Assembly (NCBI GenBank): GCA_002529455.1
Contig: NYMS01000006.1
Location: forward strand, 372,001-436,000
Source of the DNA: Glycomyces fuscus
GTDB taxonomy: Bacteria > Actinomycetota > Actinomycetes > Streptosporangiales > Streptosporangiaceae
Length of the DNA stretch: 64,000 nucleotides
Direction: 5' to 3'
Of the stretch, positions 36,256-46,369 are shown in pieces. How positions within the stretch are numbered: position 1 is the first letter of the stretch; every line of letters begins with the position of its first letter. A program made the translations under genes and the position numbers. Under the pieces are notes generated by a model. It searched no databases and was not told the origin of the DNA. It saw only the letters and a program-made list of their open reading frames with translations.

Positions 36256-36612
36256 TCAGACCCCGACCATGTCGGCGACTTGGGGAACGCGATCCGGTAC
36301 CGGGTCGATGCCGAGGTCCTGGGCGGAGACGGGGTCGGTCGTGACCGCGTCACCCAGCAGCGCGGCCTCCTGGAGCTCGGCGAGGGCGAGCTGGTCGGAG
36401 ACCTCTCTCAGTACCTGCGAGAGCGGGACGCCGAGCGCCCCGCAGATCGAGGAGAGCAGTTCGGAAGAAGCTTCCTTCTGCCCTCGCTCGACCTCCGACA
36501 GGTAACCGAGGGATACACGTGCATCGGCCGACACCTCACGGAGGGTGCGGCCCTGGCGCTGCCGGAGCCGCCTGAGCACGTCACCAAGTAGGTGACGAAG
36601 CAGGACCATCAT
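36256..36612 (-). CDS. clgR: ClgR-type XRE transcriptional regulator
   Basis: A 118-residue protein with a Cro/C1-type helix-turn-helix: [20 protein letters not shown], then [20 protein letters not shown]. This near-invariant sequence and the position beside cinA-pgsA identify the actinobacterial ClgR group, known activators of Clp protease and envelope-stress genes. The tail ends in [10 protein letters not shown]-terminal hydrophobic residues make ClgR itself a Clp substrate in relatives (established there, inferred here). GGGAGGGAG precedes two consecutive ATG codons, and either could start translation. Confidence 0.87.
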   Translation of the reverse strand: MMVLLRHLLGDVLRRLRQRQGRTLREVSADARVSLGYLSEVERGQKEASSELLSSICGALGVPLSQVLREVSDQLALAELQEAALLGDAVTTDPVSAQDLGIDPVPDRVPQVADMVGV

Positions 36613-36771
36613 TCGCGCTCCCTCCCACCGGTAGCGACCTTCATATACACCACCGTACCTGCCCCACGCCCGATTCGGGCACCTCTTGCCGTCCTGTTCG
36701 CTGGAGGGGGAACCCCGCCCGAGGGTGGTTTTGTTCCCAAGGATGGGGAAAGGAAGAACAGCCCGAAAAGT

Positions 36772-37323
36772 TCAGGTCCGGGTGTTTTCCTCCGTGCTCC
36801 CGCGAAGAGTCGAGTCCAGGAGCAGCAGTGCCCCCTCGACCGTGCGGTATCGGATACCCCCACGGTCCCCGGTGAAACGGAACCGGCGGACCCGGGTGTC
36901 CCCGCCGGGCGTGGCGACGGCCACGAAGACGGTACCGACGGGCTGGCCGTCCTGGGGGTCGGGTCCGGCCACGCCGGTCACCGCGACGCCGTAGTCGGAG
37001 CCCAGCAGGCGGCGGACGCCGAGCGCCATGTGCCCGGCCACCTCCGGGTGGACCGCGCCGTGCTCGGCCAGGAGTTCCCCGGGCACGCCCAGGACGCTCT
37101 CCTTGGCGTCGGTGGCGTAGGCCACGACGCCGCCCCGGTAGGTGCCCGAGGCGCCGGGGACCGAGGTGAGGTGGGCCCCGACGAGGCCGCCGGTCAGCGA
37201 CTCCGCGGTGGCGCAGGTGGCGCCGGCGGCGAGCAGGGCCCGGTGGGCGGCCCCGGCCGCGGCGAGCGCCCCGGCCCGCGGGTCCGGGTCCCCGGGGCCC
37301 GGCGCGTCCCGCTCCCCCGTCAC
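36772..37323 (-). CDS. cinA: CinA-family protein, nicotinamide-nucleotide amidohydrolase domain
   Basis: A 183-residue single-domain CinA (PncC-type), which deamidates NMN to NaMN in pyridine nucleotide salvage. Motifs are [38 protein letters not shown] and [20 protein letters not shown]. The N-terminal MoCF-like domain of long CinA proteins is absent, as usual for this locus. The GTG at 37323 overlaps the pgsA stop by 4 bp, so it is translated together with pgsA. The 159-bp gap to clgR contains nothing I can support beyond a possible clgR promoter. Confidence 0.88.
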   Translation of the reverse strand: MTGERDAPGPGDPDPRAGALAAAGAAHRALLAAGATCATAESLTGGLVGAHLTSVPGASGTYRGGVVAYATDAKESVLGVPGELLAEHGAVHPEVAGHMALGVRRLLGSDYGVAVTGVAGPDPQDGQPVGTVFVAVATPGGDTRVRRFRFTGDRGGIRYRTVEGALLLLDSTLRGSTEENTRT

Positions 37324-37925
37324 GCGTTGGGCCCCTTGCGGGCGCGGACCGCGCGGACGGCGTCGAACACGTAGGTCAGGCCGGTCCACAGGGTGACCAC
37401 CAGCGCGGCGGCCATCACCGCGTGCGCGGACCAGACGAGGACCTCGCTGAAGGGCAGGACCTGGAGCGGGAAGAGGTAGACGCTGATCGCGACGATCTGC
37501 AGGACCGTCTTGAGCTTGCCGCCCTGGCTGGCGGGCATGACCACGTACCGCAGGACCGCGAAGCGCAGCGCCGTGACGCCCCACTCGCGGACCAGGATGG
37601 CGATGGTCACCCACCACCACAGGTCGCCCTGGAGGGAGAGCACCACCAGCGCGGAGCCGGTGAGCGCCTTGTCGGCGATGGGGTCGACGATCTTGCCGAA
37701 GTCGGTGACCAGGTTGCGGCGGCGGGCGATCTCGCCGTCGACGCGGTCGGTGATGGCCGCCACAACGAAGACGGCGAAGGCGGCGAACCGCCACCAGGAG
37801 CCGTCCAGGAACATGAACCACACGAAGAGCGGCACCATGACCAGGCGGCTCATCGTGAGGATGTTCGCGATGTTCCACAACGGGACGCGGGGGGCCGGGG
37901 TGGACGCGGGGTCGGGGGTGCTCAT
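37320..37925 (-). CDS. pgsA: CDP-diacylglycerol-glycerol-3-phosphate 3-phosphatidyltransferase
   Basis: PgsA makes phosphatidylglycerophosphate, the precursor of phosphatidylglycerol, in the inner membrane. The 201-residue protein shows the complete CDP-alcohol phosphotransferase motif DG-x2-AR-x8-G-x3-D-x3-D at residues 63-85 (Asp63, Gly64, Ala67, Arg68, Gly77, Asp81, Asp85) and several hydrophobic helices. Some actinobacterial members make phosphatidylinositol phosphate instead, but position between rimO and cinA supports PgsA. It overlaps rimO (upstream) and cinA (downstream) by 4 bp each. Confidence 0.92.
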   Translation of the reverse strand: MSTPDPASTPAPRVPLWNIANILTMSRLVMVPLFVWFMFLDGSWWRFAAFAVFVVAAITDRVDGEIARRRNLVTDFGKIVDPIADKALTGSALVVLSLQGDLWWWVTIAILVREWGVTALRFAVLRYVVMPASQGGKLKTVLQIVAISVYLFPLQVLPFSEVLVWSAHAVMAAALVVTLWTGLTYVFDAVRAVRARKGPNA

Positions 37926-39364
37926 CTGGCCGCGGCTTCCCCGTGGGTGTCGTCCTGCTCCGCGATGAGGTCGGCGCCGGCCGACTGGATGACGGTGGCG
38001 CGCACCAGGTCGCCGACGGCGAGGCCCTCGCCGTACAGGATCGTGCTGCCGTCCACCTCGGGGGCCTGGTGCTCGGCGCGGCCCTCGTAGGCCCCGTCCT
38101 CCAGCACCGTCTCCACCAGCACCGAGACCTCCGAGCCGATCCGCTCCTCGGCGCGCTGGGCCATCAGCTCCTCGGAGAGGCGGTTGAGCCGGTCCACCCG
38201 CTCGGCGACGACCTCGTCGGGCAGCTTGCCCCCGTGGTCGAAGGCCTCGGTGCCCTCCTCGTCGGAGTAGCCGAACACGCCGATGGCGTCCAGCCGGGCC
38301 TCGGAGAGGAAGGAGACCAGGTCCTCGAACTCCGCCTCGGTCTCACCGGGGAAGCCCACGATGAAGTTGGAGCGCGAGCCCGCCTCGGGGGCGCGCCCGC
38401 GGACCGTGTCCAGCAGCTCCAGGAAGCGCTCGCGGTCGCCGAAGCGGCGCATACGGCGCAGCAGGGTGCCGCTGGCGTGCTGGAAGGACAGGTCGAAGTA
38501 GGGCACCACCCCGGGGGTGCCGGTGAGGACGTCCACCAGGCCGGGGCGGACCTCGGCGGGCTGGAGGTAGCTGACCCGGACCCGCTCCAGGCCCTCGACG
38601 GCGGCCAGGCGGGGCAGGAGCTTCTCCAGTGCGCGCACGTCGCCCAGGTCCTTGCCGTAGGACGTGGAGTTCTCGCTGACCAGGAACACCTCGCGCACGC
38701 CCTCGGAGGCCAGCCACTCGGCCTCGCGCACGATGTCGTCGGGGCGGCGGGAGAGGTAGGCGCCGCGGAAGGTCGGGATGGCGCAGAAGGTGCAGCGCCG
38801 GTCGCAGCCGGAGGCGATCTTGAGGTTGGCCACCGGTCCGCCGACGAGGCGGCGGCGCGGGACGGAGGCGCGGTAGGGCAGCTCGGTGCCCTCGGCCCCG
38901 GCGGTGTCGGCGAAGCTGGCGTGGCCGGGGACGTGGGCCTGGGAGGCGTCGCGCTCGGCCGGGCTGATCGGCAGCAGCGTGCGCCGGTCGCGGGGGTCGT
39001 GCGGGACCAGGGTCCGCCCGGCCACGACGTCGTCGAGGCGGTCGGTGATGGCGGAGTAGTCGTCGAAACCGATGACCTGCGCCTCGGGAAGGGCCTGGGC
39101 CAGCTCGGAGCCGTAGCGCTCGGCCATGCATCCGGCCGCGACGACCTTGCCGCCGTTCTCGGCCGCTTCGAGCAGGGTCTCGATGGAGTCCTGTTTGGCC
39201 GCGTCGATGAACCCGCAGGTGTTGACGATGGTGACGTCGGCCTCGGTGTCGCCCTCGACGAGGTCCCAGCCGCCAGCGGACAGGCGCCCGGCCAGCTCTT
39301 CGGAGTCGACCTCGTTACGCGCACACCCCAGGGTGACGAGTGAGACAGTACGGCGCGATGACAT
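37922..39364 (-). CDS. rimO: Ribosomal protein S12 methylthiotransferase
   Basis: RimO adds a methylthio group to the conserved aspartate of ribosomal protein S12. The 480-residue protein has the three N-terminal cluster cysteines ([35 protein letters not shown]), the radical SAM motif CDRRCTFC, and a C-terminal TRAM domain. LGCxRNxVDSE and CGFIDxAKQDSI are RimO-specific and separate it from MiaB. ATG 39364 is chosen because the family N-terminus starts there; the open frame upstream is low complexity. Confidence 0.95.
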   Translation of the reverse strand: MSSRRTVSLVTLGCARNEVDSEELAGRLSAGGWDLVEGDTEADVTIVNTCGFIDAAKQDSIETLLEAAENGGKVVAAGCMAERYGSELAQALPEAQVIGFDDYSAITDRLDDVVAGRTLVPHDPRDRRTLLPISPAERDASQAHVPGHASFADTAGAEGTELPYRASVPRRRLVGGPVANLKIASGCDRRCTFCAIPTFRGAYLSRRPDDIVREAEWLASEGVREVFLVSENSTSYGKDLGDVRALEKLLPRLAAVEGLERVRVSYLQPAEVRPGLVDVLTGTPGVVPYFDLSFQHASGTLLRRMRRFGDRERFLELLDTVRGRAPEAGSRSNFIVGFPGETEAEFEDLVSFLSEARLDAIGVFGYSDEEGTEAFDHGGKLPDEVVAERVDRLNRLSEELMAQRAEERIGSEVSVLVETVLEDGAYEGRAEHQAPEVDGSTILYGEGLAVGDLVRATVIQSAGADLIAEQDDTHGEAAAR

Positions 39365-39499
39365 GGCTTCCAAGCGTGTGGGAGAGCTTCGGGTGGCGCG
39401 GGGGGCCGTCCCTGACCGGACCGCTCGGCCGTGCTCGGTGCACGGCGTCGCCTGGCGCCGCCCGCAGCCCCCCACATTACCTTGGTCGGCTCACCCGCC

Positions 39500-39535
39500 C
39501 GTACCCCGGCCCGGATCGGTCCGGGCCGGGGTACG
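39500..39535 (-). terminator. Terminator after the rodZ-like gene
   Basis: Perfect 16-bp stem (39500-39515 with 39520-39535) and loop TCGG, 7 bp after the stop at 39542. It separates the rodZ-like gene from rimO, so rimO-pgsA-cinA has its own promoter. Confidence 0.82.
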
Positions 39536-39541
39536 GCGGAA

Positions 39542-40678
39542 TCACTGCTGCACGCCGTCCGGGCCGATCACGATCTCCTTGACCTCGCCCGGAAGCCCGA
39601 GGGGGCCGGAGCTCTCCCCGTCGACGGTCACGCTGACCGCCCCGGCGTCGCCGACCCACAGGTTGAGCATGTCCTCGGTCACGTAGTCCTTGGCGTCGCC
39701 CTCCAGCAGGTAGCCGACGTAGAGGTCCTCGCCGTCGGCGTCGGTGACCTCGACCCAGCTGCGTCCGGAGGAGGCGATCTCGACGGTGAACTCGACGGGC
39801 TCCTGGGCCGCCTCGGCCGCGCCCCCCTTCGCCCCCGCGGCGGAGTCGACGGTCTCCTCGGCGGTGGAGGAGTCGAGGGCCGAGCGCAGCGGGTTGCCCG
39901 CGTCCCAGTCCTGCCAGGTGCGGACCCCGACGAAGAGCGCCAGGAGGAAGATGGCCCCGACCACGGCCCAGGGCCAGTGGCGCCGGACCGCGTCGACGGA
40001 CCGGTGGCGGGTGCCGATGATCACGGGGCGGGCGGCGGGCGCTCCCCCGCCGTGCCTGCCGCCCTGGTGTCTGCCGCCCTGGCGCCTGCCGTCGGCGGGA
40101 CCGCCCCGCACGGGGCCGGCGCCCGCGTCCCCGCCCTCGGGCGCCCGGTGGCTGCCGGGGCGGCCCTCCGCGGTCTGCCGGGGGCCGGGGATCCACCCGG
40201 CCCGCCGCGGCCTGCGGGGCTCCCCGGACTCCTCGCCGGGCTGGCGCGTCAGGAACTGCCTGCGTTCGAAGTGGCCCCAGCGCTGGGCGCCGACGCCGGA
40301 GTCGTCCTCGCCGAAGCGGTGGGCCATCACCGCCTCCCCGTCCTCCCCGGTACGGACCTCGGCTCGCGCGGCGGCGGCCACGCGCGCCGCCTCGGGCACG
40401 GAGGCCGGGTGGCGCTGCGGGGGGACGAAGGCGGGTATGGCGCGGGACGCGTGTTCGCGGTCGTACTCGGCCAGGAGCGGCGCCGGGTCCAGGCCGAGCG
40501 CACGGCAGATGCCGCGGATGTGGCCTCGGGCGTAGAAGTCCCCTCCGCAGGAGAGGAAGTCCTCCTGCTCGATGGCCGTGAGGACGGGTTCCCGGATACG
40601 TGTACGGATGCTGAGGTCCGCGACCGTGTACCCCGCCGCGACCCGGGCGGCGGACAGGGTCTGACCGATCGTCGCCAT
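39542..40678 (-). CDS. RodZ-like helix-turn-helix membrane protein (DUF4115)
   Basis: A 378-residue bitopic protein. An N-terminal HTH_25 domain (TIGQTLSAARVAAGYTVADL, then a YARGHIRGICRALGLD helix) is followed by a long, basic, Gly/His-rich linker (about 85-245), one transmembrane helix (about residues 252-270, WPWAVVGAIFLLALFVGV) and an extracytoplasmic DUF4115 domain. RodZ links MreB to cell-wall synthesis in rods; the role in actinobacteria is less clear. ATG 40678 is chosen over GTG 40684 because GGGGGAG lies 5 nt before the former. The linker contains the repeat-like GRRQGGRHQGGRHGGG. Confidence 0.82.
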   Translation of the reverse strand: MATIGQTLSAARVAAGYTVADLSIRTRIREPVLTAIEQEDFLSCGGDFYARGHIRGICRALGLDPAPLLAEYDREHASRAIPAFVPPQRHPASVPEAARVAAAARAEVRTGEDGEAVMAHRFGEDDSGVGAQRWGHFERRQFLTRQPGEESGEPRRPRRAGWIPGPRQTAEGRPGSHRAPEGGDAGAGPVRGGPADGRRQGGRHQGGRHGGGAPAARPVIIGTRHRSVDAVRRHWPWAVVGAIFLLALFVGVRTWQDWDAGNPLRSALDSSTAEETVDSAAGAKGGAAEAAQEPVEFTVEIASSGRSWVEVTDADGEDLYVGYLLEGDAKDYVTEDMLNLWVGDAGAVSVTVDGESSGPLGLPGEVKEIVIGPDGVQQ

Positions 40679-40892
40679 GCGCACTCCCCCCGCGACTGTG
40701 TGTAGCTTCAGGAAACCACTCTGCCGCCCGAGGCGCTTTCGCGCAGGTCACCACGCCCCATGAGGCCCTCAAGATCCCACCAAATCGGGCAGGACCGTTT
40801 TTAAGGGATGCCAGTGGAGTTTCGGGAAAGTCCGTAACACGGGACCGGAAGCCCGGCTTCCCGGCTGACGGGCGCCGCCCTGTCCGGGCGGG

Positions 40893-43403
40893 TCACGAGC
40901 CCCGGATGTCGGCCAGCACGGCGGGCAGGTCGTCGGGCTGGACGAGCACGTCGCGGGCCTTGGAGCCCTCGCTGGGGCCGACCACGTCACGGCTCTCCAT
41001 GAGGTCCATCAGGCGGCCCGCCTTGGCGAAGCCCACCCGCAGCTTGCGCTGGAGCATGGACGTGGACCCGAACTGGGTGGTGACGACCAGCTCGACGGCC
41101 TGGAGGAGCAGGTCGAGGTCGTCGCCGATGTCCTCGTCGATCTCCTTCTTCTTGGTGTCGGGGGCCGCCACGTCCTCGCGGTAGCTGGGCTCGGACTGCT
41201 TCTTGCAGTGCTCGACGATCGCCCGGATCTCCTTCTCCCCCACCCAGGCGTTCTGGAGGCGGATGGGCTTGCCCGCGCCCATGGGGAGGAAGAGCGCGTC
41301 TCCCTTGCCGACCAGCTTCTCGGCGCCGGGCTGGTCGAGGATGACGCGGCTGTCGGAGAGGCTGGAGGTGGCGAAGGCCAGACGGGAGGGCACGTTGGCC
41401 TTGATCAGGCCGGTGACGACGTCCACGCTGGGCCGCTGGGTGGCCAGCACCAGGTGGATCCCGGCGGCGCGGGCCAGCTGGGTGATGCGCACGACGGCGT
41501 CCTCCACGTCGCGGGGGGCGACCATCATCAGGTCGGCCAGCTCGTCCACGATGACCAGCAGGTAGGGGTAGGGCTCGTACTGGCGCTCGCTGCCGGGCGG
41601 GGCGGTCAGCTCCCCGGTGCGCACGGCGGCGTTGAAGTCGTCCACGTGCCGGTACCCCGAGGCGGCCAGGTCGTCGTAGCGGCGGTCCATCTCCCCCACC
41701 ACCCACTGCAGGGCCTCCGCGGCCCGCTTGGGGTTGGTGATGATGGGGGTGATCAGGTGCGGGATGCCCTCGTACATGGTCAGCTCGACCCGCTTGGGGT
41801 CGACCAGGATCATCCGCACCTCGTCGGGGGTGGCCCGCATCATCAGCGAGGTGATGAGCCCGTTGATGCAGGTGGACTTGCCCGCGCCGGTGGCGCCGGC
41901 GACCAGGACGTGCGGCATCTTGGCCAGGTTCGCGACCACGTTGGAGCCCTCGACGTCCTTGCCCAGGCCCACGAGCATGGGGTGGTCGTCGGAGGTCGCG
42001 GCGGGCGAGCGCAGCACGTCGCCCAGGCTCACCAGGTCCTTGTCGGTGTTGGGGATCTCCACGCCGATCGCGGACTTGCCGGGGATCGGCGACTGGATGC
42101 GCACGTCCGCGCTCTTGACGGCGAGGGAGATGTTCTTGGCCAGGGCGGTGACCTTCTCGACCTTGACCGCGGGGCCCAGCTCGATCTCGTAGCGGGTCAC
42201 CGTCGGCCCGCGGGTGAAGCCGGTGACGTCGGCGTCGATGTTGAACTGGGTGAGCACCCCCGACAGGGCCTCGACGACCTCGTCGTTGGCCTTGGTACGC
42301 GGCTTGACCGGGCTGCCGGGCTTGAGCATGGTCGGCGCGGGCAGCTCGTAGTCGCCCTCCACCACGCGGGAGGGGATGGTGAGCTGCTCGGTGGTGGCGG
42401 GGGCCGGGGTGGGGTCGGGGACCTCCCGCTTGGCGCGCGCGGCCTTCCCGCCCCTGGGCCCGGCCTGCTCCTCGGCCGCGGCCGGCGCCGGGGCCCCCGC
42501 GCCGGTCCGCACGGCCTCCTCCTCGTCGGTGAGGGCGGGGGCGACGGGCTCGTCGGGCAGCACCGGGCTGTCGTAGGGGCGCTCGTGGTCGCCCGCGACC
42601 GTCCCCTTCCTCTTCTTGGGCCCGCTCCTGCGCGGCTTGGCGGGCTTCTTCCTCTCCGCGCCCAGGATGCCGACGCCCGAGTCGGGGCCGGTGTCGCGCT
42701 CCATGAGCGCGCCGAACAGGATCTGGAGGCGTTCGGGGATGCGCCGGATGGGGGTGGCGGTGGCCACGAGGACCCCGAAGACCAGGACCAGGGCCAGCAG
42801 GACACCGGTCAGCCACGGCGTGACGACGGCGCTGAGCGGCCCCGAGGCGACGAAGCCGATGAGCCCGCCGGCCTCCTGGAGGGCCGCCAGCCCCTCGGAG
42901 GGCTGCGGGATGCCGTGGGCGATGTGGATGAGGCCGAGCAGGCCCAGCATGATCGCGCTGAAGCCGATGAACAGGCGCCCGGCGTCGCCCTCCCTGCTGT
43001 CGCTCGGGGTGCGCATGAGCCTGACCGCGATCGGCAGGCACAGCAGCGGCAGGATCGGCGAGAACGTGCCGAAGGCGCCGACCACGACCGCGCGGGTGTA
43101 CTCCAGCAGCAGCCCGTCGCTGTTCCACCACACGGCGGCGGCGATGAGGACGCCCGCGGCCAGCAGGACCAGCCCGGCGCCGTCGCGGCGCAGGTCGGGG
43201 TCCAGGCCGCGCGCGCCGCGTCCGACCGCGCGGGCGGAGCCGCCGACGGTGTGCGCGACGACCTTCCACAGCACCAGCAGGAACTGGCCGAACATGGTGA
43301 CGGCGAAGGCGATGGGCCCGTCGGGCATGCGCTTCTTCGCCGCGGGCTTGCGCGCGGCGGGCTTCTTGCGTCCGGAACCGCCGGAGGAGGCGCGCGTGGC
43401 CAT
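40893..43403 (-). CDS. ftsK: DNA translocase FtsK/SpoIIIE
   Basis: FtsK pumps DNA through the division septum. The 836-residue protein has a Lys/Ala-rich N-terminus, about four transmembrane helices (about residues 28-205), an Ala/Pro/Glu-rich linker, the motor domain with Walker A VAGATGAGKST and Walker B VIVDELADLMM, and a C-terminal winged-helix gamma domain (AVELVVTTQFGSTSMLQRKL, then VGFAKAGRLMDLME). ATG 43403 follows GGAGGTGA; the frame is open upstream. A weak GGAAG/CTTCC hairpin (40847-40861) lies after the stop. The 214-bp gap to the rodZ-like gene shows only promoter-like AT-rich sequence. Confidence 0.95.
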   Translation of the reverse strand: MATRASSGGSGRKKPAARKPAAKKRMPDGPIAFAVTMFGQFLLVLWKVVAHTVGGSARAVGRGARGLDPDLRRDGAGLVLLAAGVLIAAAVWWNSDGLLLEYTRAVVVGAFGTFSPILPLLCLPIAVRLMRTPSDSREGDAGRLFIGFSAIMLGLLGLIHIAHGIPQPSEGLAALQEAGGLIGFVASGPLSAVVTPWLTGVLLALVLVFGVLVATATPIRRIPERLQILFGALMERDTGPDSGVGILGAERKKPAKPRRSGPKKRKGTVAGDHERPYDSPVLPDEPVAPALTDEEEAVRTGAGAPAPAAAEEQAGPRGGKAARAKREVPDPTPAPATTEQLTIPSRVVEGDYELPAPTMLKPGSPVKPRTKANDEVVEALSGVLTQFNIDADVTGFTRGPTVTRYEIELGPAVKVEKVTALAKNISLAVKSADVRIQSPIPGKSAIGVEIPNTDKDLVSLGDVLRSPAATSDDHPMLVGLGKDVEGSNVVANLAKMPHVLVAGATGAGKSTCINGLITSLMMRATPDEVRMILVDPKRVELTMYEGIPHLITPIITNPKRAAEALQWVVGEMDRRYDDLAASGYRHVDDFNAAVRTGELTAPPGSERQYEPYPYLLVIVDELADLMMVAPRDVEDAVVRITQLARAAGIHLVLATQRPSVDVVTGLIKANVPSRLAFATSSLSDSRVILDQPGAEKLVGKGDALFLPMGAGKPIRLQNAWVGEKEIRAIVEHCKKQSEPSYREDVAAPDTKKKEIDEDIGDDLDLLLQAVELVVTTQFGSTSMLQRKLRVGFAKAGRLMDLMESRDVVGPSEGSKARDVLVQPDDLPAVLADIRGS

Positions 43404-43715
43404 GGGGTCACCTCCAGAGGACGGGGTCGTGCGGGACGGTCGGGCAGGACGGCCCGCCACGGCGGGCAGCCTACTGGGACGTCCACCCCCGGCGCCCGTA
43501 TCCCGCGCGGCGTGTCGCCCGGACTCCGCTGTGCGCCCCGTCCCACCGCCCCGCGTGCCCGGGGAGGGCTCCGCGGCGTCCCGCCGGGGACGCGCCCGCC
43601 ACCCGGCCCCGGGCCGCCGGACGGGGGGCGCGCCCCTGTCCGGCGGCCCGCGAACGCGAACGGCCCGGACCCGCCCGGAGGCGGTGTCGGGCCGTTCGTC
43701 GCGGTCGGGCCCCGG
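43404..43715. other. Intergenic region rnj/ftsK
   Basis: This 312-bp gap has no supportable gene. It holds the rnj terminator (43657-43698) and, next to ftsK, its ribosome binding site; no clear -35/-10 pair was found. Confidence 0.5.
43657..43698 (-). terminator. Terminator after rnj
   Basis: CGAACGGCCCG (43657-43667) pairs with CGGGCCGTTCG (43688-43698) around an inner CCGCC/GGCGG stem. It begins just beyond the rnj stop on the minus strand. Confidence 0.75.
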
Positions 43716-45401
43716 TCAGACCTCGACCAGGACGGGGATGATCATGGGCCGCCGCCGGTAGGTCTCGTTGACCCAGCGGCCGGCGCTGCGGCGGATGAGC
43801 TGGCGCAGCTGGTGGGGGTCGTTGACCCCGTCCCGGGCCGCCTTGTCCAGCGCGTCCTGGATCCGGTCGATGACGTCGTCGTAGGCGCCGGCGCCGATGC
43901 CCGCGCCCCGCGTGTGGATCTCGGGGTCGCCCAGGATCTTGCCGCTGTTGGAGTCCACCGCCACGACGATGGAGATGAACCCCTCCTCGCCGAGGATGCG
44001 GCGGTCCTTGAGCGCGGCGTCGGTGACGTCGCCGACCGAGGAGCCGTCCACGTACACGTAACCGGCCTGCACCGCGCCGACGATCCTGGCCCGGTTCTTG
44101 TACAGGTCGACGACCACGCCGTCCTCGGCGATGACGATCCGCTCGTTCGGGATCCCGGTCAGCTTGGCCAGGTCGGCGTGGGCGCGCATGTGCCGCCACT
44201 CGCCGTGCACGGGCATGAAGTTGCGCGGACGCACCATGTTGAGCACGTACAGCAGCTCCCCGGCGGAGGCGTGCCCGGACACGTGCACCAGGGCGTTGCC
44301 CTTGTGCACGACCTTGGCCCCCCAGCGGGTCAGCCCGTTGATCACCCGGTTGACCGAGTTCTCGTTGCCCGGGATGAGCGACGAGGCGAGCAGGACGGTG
44401 TCGCCCTCCTCGATGCGGATCTGGTGGTCGCGGTTGGCCATGCGGCTCAGGGCCGACATCGGCTCGCCCTGGGAGCCGGTGCAGATCAGCACCGCCTCGT
44501 CCGCGGGCATGTCGTCGAGCTGGCGGACGTCGATGACCGTGTCGCCGGGGATGTTCAGGTAGCCCAGGTCGCGCGCGATGTTCATGTTGCGGACCATGGA
44601 GCGGCCCACGAAGGCGATCTTGCGGCCGTGCTTGGACGCGGCGTCGATGACCTGCTGGACGCGGTGCACGTGCGAGGCGAAGCAGGCCACCACGATGCGC
44701 TTGTCGGCCTGCCGGAACACCTTGTCGATGGCCTCGGACAGGTTGCGCTCGTTGACGATGAAGCCGGGCTGCTCGGCGTTGGTGGAGTCCGACAGCAGCA
44801 GGTCCACGCCCTCGTCGCCGAACCGGGCGAACCCGGCCAGGTCGGTCAGGCGCCCGTCCAGCGGCAGCTGGTCCATCTTGAAGTCGCCGGTGTGCAGCAC
44901 CGACCCGGCCGGGGTGCGGATACCGACGGCCAGCGCGTCCGGGATGGAGTGGTTGACCGCGAAGAACTCCAGGTCGAAGGGGCCGAACTCGTGCCGCTCC
45001 CCCTCCTCCACCAGGACGGTCTCCGGCTTGATGCGGTGCTCGCCGAGCTTGGCGCTGATGAGCGCCAGCGTGAGCTTGGAGCCGACGATCGGGATGTCGG
45101 GCCGCTCGCGCAGCAGGAAGGGCACGCCGCCGATGTGGTCCTCGTGCCCGTGGGTGAGCACGACCGCCTCGACGTCGTCGAGCCGGTCCCGGATGTGGTC
45201 GAAGTCCGGCAGGATCAGGTCGACGCCGGGCTGCTCCTCCTCGGGGAAGAGCACGCCGCAGTCCACGACGAGCAGGCGCCCGCCGTACTCGAAGACCGTC
45301 ATGTTGCGGCCGATCTCGCCGAGGCCGCCCAGCGGGACGACGCGCAGCACGCCCTCGCCCAGGGGCGGCGGCGAGGTCAGTTCGGGGTGCGGGTGACTCA
45401 T
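43716..45401 (-). CDS. rnj: Ribonuclease J
   Basis: Metallo-beta-lactamase/beta-CASP nuclease with 5'-3' exonuclease and endonuclease activity in mRNA decay and rRNA maturation. The 561-residue protein starts at ATG 45401 and has the zinc motif LTHGHEDHIGG, ALAVGIRTPAGSVLHTGDFK, the beta-CASP region with CTGSQGEPMSALSRMA, and HVSGHASAGELLYVLNMVRP with PVHGEWRHMRAHA. It overlaps dapA by 4 bp (ATGA), so the two are cotranscribed, an arrangement kept in other actinobacteria. Confidence 0.95.
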   Translation of the reverse strand: MSHPHPELTSPPPLGEGVLRVVPLGGLGEIGRNMTVFEYGGRLLVVDCGVLFPEEEQPGVDLILPDFDHIRDRLDDVEAVVLTHGHEDHIGGVPFLLRERPDIPIVGSKLTLALISAKLGEHRIKPETVLVEEGERHEFGPFDLEFFAVNHSIPDALAVGIRTPAGSVLHTGDFKMDQLPLDGRLTDLAGFARFGDEGVDLLLSDSTNAEQPGFIVNERNLSEAIDKVFRQADKRIVVACFASHVHRVQQVIDAASKHGRKIAFVGRSMVRNMNIARDLGYLNIPGDTVIDVRQLDDMPADEAVLICTGSQGEPMSALSRMANRDHQIRIEEGDTVLLASSLIPGNENSVNRVINGLTRWGAKVVHKGNALVHVSGHASAGELLYVLNMVRPRNFMPVHGEWRHMRAHADLAKLTGIPNERIVIAEDGVVVDLYKNRARIVGAVQAGYVYVDGSSVGDVTDAALKDRRILGEEGFISIVVAVDSNSGKILGDPEIHTRGAGIGAGAYDDVIDRIQDALDKAARDGVNDPHQLRQLIRRSAGRWVNETYRRRPMIIPVLVEV

Positions 45402-46369
45402 ACGGATCCCTCCGTGAGGCGCTCGACGGCGACGGCGCTGGCGGGGACGGCCTGGTGCGGGGCGAGCCCGATCGGGCCCTTGACACCCGCGGCCGCCAGG
45501 TCCTCGCGCAGGAGCGCCTGGAGCTCGGAGGAGGCGTCGGCGAGCGGGGTGCGGACCGGCCCCGAGGGCAGGCCGAACAGGTTGAGGATGGCCTTGGTCG
45601 TGATGACGCCCTGGGTACGGAACATGCCCGTGTAGACCGGGGTGAGGCGGCGGTGGATGGCCAGGGCCTGGCCGACCTCGCCCTTCTCGAAGGCGTCGAT
45701 CATGTCGCACAGGTCGGAGCCCACGATGTGGCCGACGACGCTGACGAACCCGGCCGCGCCGACGGACAGCAGCGGCAGGTTGAGGATGTCGGTGCCGCAG
45801 TAGAAGGCCAGGTCGGTGCGCTCCATGACCCAGGAGCTGGCGCCGACGTTGTCCTTGGCGTCCTTGTTGGCGACGATGCGCGGGTGCTCCGCCAGCCGGA
45901 CCAGGGTCTCGGAGGCGATCGGCGTCCCGGTGCGGTGCGGGATGTCGTAGAGCATGACCGGCAGGTCGGTGGAGTCGGCGATCGACGTGAAGTGCCGGAT
46001 GAGGCCTTCCTGCGGCGGCTTGTTGTAGTAGGGGGTGACGGTCAGCAGACCGTGCGCCCCCGCCTTCTCGGCCGCCTTGGCCAGCTGGATGCTGTGGCGG
46101 GTGTCGTTGGTGCCGACCCCGGCCACGATCGTGGCGCGGTCGCCGACCGCCTCCAGGACGGACCGCAGCAGCCGGTCCTTCTCGTCGTCGCTGGTGGTGG
46201 GCGACTCGCCGGTGGTGCCGCTGATGACGAGGCCGTCGTTGTGCTGTTCGTCGACGAGGTAGGTGGCCAGTCGGGCCGCGCCCTCGTAGTCGAGTTCCCC
46301 GTCCTCCAGCATCGGAGTGACCATCGCGGTCAACATCTTGCCGAACGGGCGGTTCTTGGTGTCCATCAT
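45398..46369 (-). CDS. dapA: 4-hydroxy-tetrahydrodipicolinate synthase
   Basis: DapA condenses pyruvate with aspartate semialdehyde, the first committed step to diaminopimelate and lysine. The 323-residue aldolase has GTTGESPTTSDDEK, the catalytic Tyr141 in YDIPHRTG and the Schiff-base Lys169 in IVANKDAKDN. The usual YNVPxRTG is here YDIPHRTG, a mild variant. Two consecutive ATG codons begin the gene and no strong ribosome binding site is visible. dapB lies 3.4 kb away and dapF 37 kb away in the window. Confidence 0.95.
   Translation of the reverse strand: MMDTKNRPFGKMLTAMVTPMLEDGELDYEGAARLATYLVDEQHNDGLVISGTTGESPTTSDDEKDRLLRSVLEAVGDRATIVAGVGTNDTRHSIQLAKAAEKAGAHGLLTVTPYYNKPPQEGLIRHFTSIADSTDLPVMLYDIPHRTGTPIASETLVRLAEHPRIVANKDAKDNVGASSWVMERTDLAFYCGTDILNLPLLSVGAAGFVSVVGHIVGSDLCDMIDAFEKGEVGQALAIHRRLTPVYTGMFRTQGVITTKAILNLFGLPSGPVRTPLADASSELQALLREDLAAAGVKGPIGLAPHQAVPASAVAVERLTEGSV

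Noticed and set aside
41208..45635. 1475-codon plus-strand open frame opposite ftsK and rnj
   Set aside because: Antisense to two clear genes; GC-rich DNA commonly gives such frames. Composition is biased to His, Gly, Val and Asp without any recognisable domain.
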